From: Bacteroidota bacterium
Lineage (GTDB): Bacteria; Bacteroidota; Bacteroidia; Chitinophagales; Saprospiraceae
Length of the DNA stretch: 64,000 nt
NCBI GenBank assembly: GCA_030147525.1
Contig: JASBVF010000025.1
Span: 1-64,000, forward strand
Direction: 5' to 3'
The position numbers and the translations under genes are program-made. Below are positions 60,788-64,000 of the stretch, one piece after another. The notes beneath the pieces were generated by a model. The model had not been told where the DNA came from, ran no database searches, and saw only the letters and a list, made by a program, of their open reading frames with translations. Positions within the stretch are counted from its first letter, which is position 1; every line of letters starts with the position of its first letter.

Positions 60788-61059
60788 GTAAAAAGAGTTT
60801 TCATTGTCCCGTGTTTCTGGCGATTAGCTTTCAAGGGTCTCGTTCAAATTCGACGGGGTTTGTAAATAATATTATCGGATTCTACATATCAAATTATTTG
60901 CCAATTCTATCTTCCTGAAAAACATTTTTTTACGCTGACAATAAATATCCGGACTTTATACCCTGACCGGGGTAGATGAACAGAGATTGTTGCGGATGGC
61001 ACGGCGGCGAGAGGGCTTTGCGAGGCAGGTGACGCAGGTAGGGAGAGGGGGTGATCCCC
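60788..61059. other. Spacer with no recognised gene
   Basis: The rightmost bases up to about 61115 join a dispersed repeat. No protein-like reading frame is seen. Confidence 0.4.
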
Positions 61060-61115
61060 GCTGGCCCAAGGTTTTCCCATTGAAAAAAAATCTTCCGCTC
61101 CTGCCAGTTTGCAAC
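61060..61115. repeat. Dispersed CTGGCCC..TTTTCC element, inverted copy
   Basis: GCTGGCCCAAGGTTTTCCCA and CCAGTTTGCAACCGGCACTT here are the reverse complement of GTGCCGGTTGCAAACCGG...TTTTTAGCTGGAAGACTTGG at 61220-61288. A third copy, direct, is at 62290-62332. Confidence 0.65.
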
Positions 61116-61214
61116 CGGCACTTCTACACCCGTCTTTTAAAGCCAAAACTTTTTTTCCAACATCTCAGGCATCGCTTGTAATGCCAAAGAAGTGTGTCGT
61201 CTTGATTGTCGCTC

Positions 61215-61290
61215 GCAGAAGTGCCGGTTGCAAACCGGTAGGAGGAGAGTTTTTTTTTAGCTGGAAGACTTGGGGCCAGCAGGACAACCG
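61215..61290. repeat. Dispersed GGAAGACTTGGGGCCAGCAGG element
   Basis: GTGCCGGTTGCAAACCGG, TTTTTTTTTAGCTGG and AAGACTTGGGGCCAGCAGG, with copies at 62290-62332 (direct) and 61060-61115 (inverted). Confidence 0.65.
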
Positions 61291-61324
61291 GAAGTCCCGC
61301 CAGCATTGTTGCCCAACACCGGTA

Positions 61325-61684
61325 TTACCCTTTGAAGCAGTGATATTTATCCTCATCGATACATTCCAGTATCTTTTCCAGGTCGTCTGATTCCGGAAAT
61401 GGCTTGTATAACTCCCATTTCCCGCTGGCTCTCAACCAGTAAAGCTTCCAGACGCCGGAGGATTTTACAAAACGAATTTGAACATAAGGATGATGGCGAA
61501 TGATCGTTTTATCCTCCCAATCGGGCCGGATTTCAAAAAACTCGATCACCCTGCCATCGTAGGTGTAGCCAATGTCAAGCATGTTTCGGATGTGTTCCGG
61601 CGGCCGGATGAATTCATGGTATTCATACAACAGGGCGTGAACCTGTTCAGCGGAAGTTGCAGAGGTCTTGTTGTTTGATTTCAT
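61325..61684 (-). CDS. DUF3024 family protein
   Basis: A 119-residue protein. The domain pattern FFEIRPDWEDKTIIRHHPYVQIRFVKSSGVWKLYWLRASGKWELYKP...CIDEDKYHCFKG matches DUF3024 with its characteristic FEIRP, W-YW-R and DEDxYGCFxG-type end. The ATG at 61684 is preferred over 61714. It follows the short 50-residue gene in the same direction. Function unknown; many genomes carry single copies. Confidence 0.85.
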   Translation of the reverse strand: MKSNNKTSATSAEQVHALLYEYHEFIRPPEHIRNMLDIGYTYDGRVIEFFEIRPDWEDKTIIRHHPYVQIRFVKSSGVWKLYWLRASGKWELYKPFPESDDLEKILECIDEDKYHCFKG

Positions 61685-61735
61685 TTTCTCAATTTTTTGA
61701 CACTGAGGGAACAAAAAATTTATGCAGGCAAATTG

Positions 61736-61888
61736 CTAATAACCATGATCACAAACAGCATAAACAAAAGCATATTTCCGGTAAAAATCCAGCAATACCC
61801 ATTCTTTTTCGGCGAAGGTGGCAACATCGTCCAGTGCTTTGCGGTGTGGCCGGATGCGGGGGAGGATGGATTTCAGGTAGTTGATCAT
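61736..61888 (-). CDS. 50-residue coupled small protein
   Basis: A frame MINYLKSILPRIRPHRKALDDVATF... and ...EWVLLDFYRKYAFVYAVCDHGY. Its ATG overlaps the stop of the DUF6804-like gene in the sequence ATGA, which indicates translational coupling. The KALDD..EWVLLD pattern loosely recalls the start of a longer Bacteroidota protein (LD...WVLI...), so this may be a truncated copy of it. No such frame longer than 50 residues exists here. Confidence 0.5.
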   Translation of the reverse strand: MINYLKSILPRIRPHRKALDDVATFAEKEWVLLDFYRKYAFVYAVCDHGY

Positions 61889-62178
61889 GACTTTGGCGGT
61901 TTGTTAAAGAGTGAAAGAACCAGTCCGGCGCCGACGATGACGTCCACCATGTTCCAGATTCCACGGCCGAGGACTACTTTGAAAAACGGCTGAAAAAGTA
62001 AGGCCAGGAGCATGAAAATGTAACCGGCCGCAGCTTCCTTTCGATCGAAACTGACGAAGGCCAGGTATGCAAAGCCGGCCATACCGATAAACCTTACCAG
62101 TTGGTAGTAGCCGTAAGGCATGTCCAACAGGCAGATGAACAGCAGGGCGGCGAGGATGATTTTAAGTGGGCGTTCCAT
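61885..62178 (-). CDS. DUF6804-like membrane protein
   Basis: A 97-residue protein with three or four hydrophobic segments: LKIILAALLFICLLDMPYGYYQLVRFIGMAGFAYLAFVSF, GYIFMLLALLFQPFFKVVLG, MVDVIVGAGLVLSLF. The MPYGYYQLVRFIGMAGFAYLAF block is the signature I associate with DUF6804. Start at 62178 (MERPLKIIL) or 62205. Its stop overlaps the next gene's ATG. Probably an inner membrane protein; role unknown. Confidence 0.72.
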   Translation of the reverse strand: MERPLKIILAALLFICLLDMPYGYYQLVRFIGMAGFAYLAFVSFDRKEAAAGYIFMLLALLFQPFFKVVLGRGIWNMVDVIVGAGLVLSLFNKPPKS

Positions 62179-62289
62179 TTTCTTTTGTTTGGTTTTGGTG
62201 ATCAAATCTATTCTACGGCAGGAGGAAGCGCTGGGTTCGTTGATGAGTTTAGAATTCTGGTGAAAGGGGGAAGCGGGAGCAGGGAGGTA

Positions 62290-62332
62290 CGAGCGGGAGT
62301 TTTTTTCAGCTGGAAGACTTGAGGCCAGCAGG
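62290..62332. repeat. Dispersed GGAAGACTTGAGGCCAGCAGG element, direct copy
   Basis: AGCGGGAGTTTTTTTCAGCTG and GGAAGACTTGAGGCCAGCAGG repeat the 61250-61288 sequence. It lies in the spacer between the AT-rich gene and the DUF6804-like gene. Confidence 0.6.
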
Positions 62333-62382
62333 TACGTGGCGCAGCCTCACACGAGCGCATGTTTGGTGCCAGCAGGGAAATG

Positions 62383-63315
62383 CTATTCACAATTTATATC
62401 GATTAAATCTTCTAATACAGAATACTGTGTCATAGATCCTAAAGGAGTCATGACCTCGTCTTCTTCAGATAAATCATTTCCAATTTCAAAATGACAATCC
62501 TCTTTTTTAATATGCAAAATATTAACTATTGTCGATAAAAACTCACGATAATCACAAAATAGATTATCTGTACTATAATAGTATGCATGTAAACAGTTAT
62601 ATACTTTTCTTGTATGACAAGTTCTAATCGCCCCTATATTAGATTGATTATAGTATTGAATTAGATAGTCATTATCAGAATCGCTTTTATTAATCAATTC
62701 TTTAAAAGTTGCCTTTTTAAACTTTTTGGAAATGACCCACATATTACCGTCATTGGTAGAGATGTCGTTGATTCTAAATTCAAAATCACTATTTGAAGGT
62801 ATTTCAAAAATAACTTCCCGCACTTTCTGATTCCCCTCTTCTGCAAAAACAGATACGTTAAGTTTTTCCGGAAAAAACCAACTTAATGTATCTCTTTGAA
62901 TTGCCATTGGCTGACCGTATTTTGATACGATAAAATCAACGTTATTCCCAACTTGAAAGTCGTAAAAGCAGTTTTTTAGTTTGTCATCTAGTGGGTCAAC
63001 TTGGCGACCTTTTAAAACTACTGGGACCCATAATAAAACCAATGCACCAAGTATCGCTAAATTTTCCTTTTTACTAAATGCTCTGATTTTTACTACTTTG
63101 TTTTGGTCATCTACCCAAGAAATCTTTCCCATTTTCATCAGAATCCGAACGAACGAATAGGTTAATACAAAAAAGACCGTAACTATAATTGCAATTGTCG
63201 AATCAACTATGCTGATGGCATTGCTAAGTGCGTCAAGTAATGAACCTAATGCGGTTATTCCGATCAACAAATTACCGCCATTCTCAATGAGTTTCTGATG
63301 AAATGGTTTTTCCAT
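62383..63315 (-). CDS. AT-rich two-helix membrane protein downstream of hsdR
   Basis: A 310-residue protein with two N-terminal transmembrane segments, about 33-57 (AISIVDSTIAIIVTVFFVLTYSFVRIL) and 86-103 (LAILGALVLLWVPVVLKG), and a cytoplasmic or periplasmic C-terminal part with a pattern DFQVGNNVDFIVSKYGQPMAIQRDTLSWFF. The DNA is visibly A/T-rich (roughly a third G+C) compared with hsdR next to it (about half). It starts 12 nt behind hsdR, probably in one transcript. The C-terminal pattern may belong to a family known in databases as ETEC_3214, but my recollection is weak. Candidate for transferred defence cargo. Confidence 0.7.
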   Translation of the reverse strand: MEKPFHQKLIENGGNLLIGITALGSLLDALSNAISIVDSTIAIIVTVFFVLTYSFVRILMKMGKISWVDDQNKVVKIRAFSKKENLAILGALVLLWVPVVLKGRQVDPLDDKLKNCFYDFQVGNNVDFIVSKYGQPMAIQRDTLSWFFPEKLNVSVFAEEGNQKVREVIFEIPSNSDFEFRINDISTNDGNMWVISKKFKKATFKELINKSDSDNDYLIQYYNQSNIGAIRTCHTRKVYNCLHAYYYSTDNLFCDYREFLSTIVNILHIKKEDCHFEIGNDLSEEDEVMTPLGSMTQYSVLEDLIDINCE

Positions 63316-63326
63316 AATTTATCCGA

Positions 63327-64000
63327 TCAATAATACTCCAGAATATACCCATACGCCCGATCAAACAACACCTGATCCTTGTGCAATTTATACTTCAACA
63401 AGGCCCTGCGCAAAGCCTGTTGTACATCACGCTCTCCACCGGAAGTTTGCTGCCAGCCGGGGAAACGCACGACCCGTACAATGGCGTCAATATCCTCCAC
63501 AATCCTGCCTACTACCGCAGGCGTTTGGTCGGTCTTCAGTTCCAGAAACAAATCGGTGAGGGCTGCCTTGGGTGATTTCTCTTCCACCAATTGCTCCAAT
63601 TCCTTTTCGGCCTGCACTGTTTCACGGGCTATTTTACAAAGCTCCTTCACGAACTCAATGGAGGTGATCAAACCTTTCTCCGCTTTATCCCGCAGTGCTT
63701 CCAGGCGTTCGCTCAGTTTCTTGAAAACAGGATGAACGTCATACCTTTTGAACCTGGAAATGAGTATTTTCTCCAGATGCTTGGCGTTCTTTGGGTCGGG
63801 GTTATTGAAGATGTCTTCAATCACATCCGCATCGAGGACGAACTCTTCCAGTTGGTGCACTTCGCCGACGTGGATGTGCTCGTGGATGAGTTTGGTGGTC
63901 TGGGCGCCGAGCGTGAACCACAGCAGTTTGCCGATATTGTCGGAGGCAGGGCGGACGGACTCGAAGACCTGTGAAAGCCAACGGTAATCCACCTGGAAGG
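63327..64000 (-). CDS. hsdR: Type I restriction enzyme R subunit, C-terminal part
   Basis: The reading frame is open to the right edge (preceding residues FQVDYRW), so the gene continues beyond the window. About 224 residues are visible: DYRWLSQVFESVRPASDNIGKLLWFTLGAQTTKLIHEHI, DADVIEDIFNNPD...KHLEKILISRF, RLEALRDKAEKGLITSIEFVKELCKIARETV and a final GWQQTSGGERDVQQALRRALLKYKLHKDQVLFDRAYGYILEYY. This is the C-terminal region of HsdR (DUF3387/EcoR124-type C-terminal helical domain), which binds HsdM/HsdS; the nuclease and helicase parts must lie further right. A complete restriction-modification locus is expected there. Confidence 0.88.
   Translation of the reverse strand, partial: FQVDYRWLSQVFESVRPASDNIGKLLWFTLGAQTTKLIHEHIHVGEVHQLEEFVLDADVIEDIFNNPDPKNAKHLEKILISRFKRYDVHPVFKKLSERLEALRDKAEKGLITSIEFVKELCKIARETVQAEKELEQLVEEKSPKAALTDLFLELKTDQTPAVVGRIVEDIDAIVRVVRFPGWQQTSGGERDVQQALRRALLKYKLHKDQVLFDRAYGYILEYY

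Noticed and set aside
61749-61964. 71-residue minus-strand frame
   Set aside because: It overlaps the coupled 50-residue and DUF6804-like genes in another frame and reads as low-complexity Pro/Ser/His.
1-64000. tRNA and rRNA genes
   Set aside because: No clover-leaf or T-loop consensus noticed by eye; a tRNAscan search would settle it.

Overview
The window is a chromosomal segment from a Bacteroidota bacterium, most probably a Saprospiria-type organism (Lewinella/Haliscomenobacter relatives). Supporting observations: type IX secretion C-terminal sorting domains on two very large exported proteins, a TonB receptor with a carboxypeptidase-like N-terminal domain, many lipoproteins and small outer-membrane barrels, the futalosine menaquinone genes mqnE-mqnA, a PlsB-like acyltransferase, and repeated Bacteroidota -7 promoter boxes (TAnnTTTG). 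The lineage assignment is an inference; no rRNA or tRNA gene was seen.

Layout. 1-7.3 kb: a 64-bp tandem repeat, a family-2 glycosyltransferase, mqnE-mqnA-surE, a small membrane protein, tryptophan 2,3-dioxygenase and lpxB. 7.3-11.1 kb: envelope proteins and an ECF sigma / anti-sigma / DUF4097-like operon. 11.3-18 kb: engB-plsB, an Rpn/YhgA-type nuclease, an arginyltransferase-like protein and folC. 18-31.6 kb, all minus strand: a TIM-barrel-like lipoprotein, a GH13 amylase lipoprotein, sucC, a TonB receptor, a 1,509-residue secreted protein, prmA, a DinB-like protein and a coiled-coil protein. 32-36 kb: ykuK, a degenerate HNH-AP2 gene, hemE, accD and a DUF2905 gene. 36.4-42.6 kb: a 2,072-residue T9SS cargo with duplicated lamin-tail-like modules, dockerin-like and cohesin-like segments. 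43-51.4 kb: two candidate small genes, an Mg-type hemB, an IS200-like transposase remnant, dusB, cca, a PHB-depolymerase-like esterase and a PPP-type phosphatase. 51.5-62.4 kb: a lectin-type T9SS cargo, a membrane protein with an N-terminal effector-associated domain (EAD11-like), a TonB-domain lipoprotein, a CarboxypepD_reg-type protein and a short translationally coupled operon. 62.4-64 kb: the 3' end of a type I restriction hsdR followed by an AT-rich membrane gene.

The core genes serve unrelated housekeeping paths (menaquinone, lipid A, phospholipid, haem, fatty acid, folate and tRNA processing). The accessory character is concentrated in 55-64 kb. Two things stand out. First, intergenic spaces are filled with arrays of short 7-9 nt words, each array with its own word, often mirrored as inverted arms that make long hairpins between convergent genes or inside operons. 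Second, 55-60 kb holds two copies of a ~125-bp cassette (A/T-rich conserved block, promoter-like motif, tetraloop hairpin, T-run) that may encode a small RNA or be a mobile terminator, each copy lying downstream of a gene with a carboxypeptidase-regulatory-like domain.
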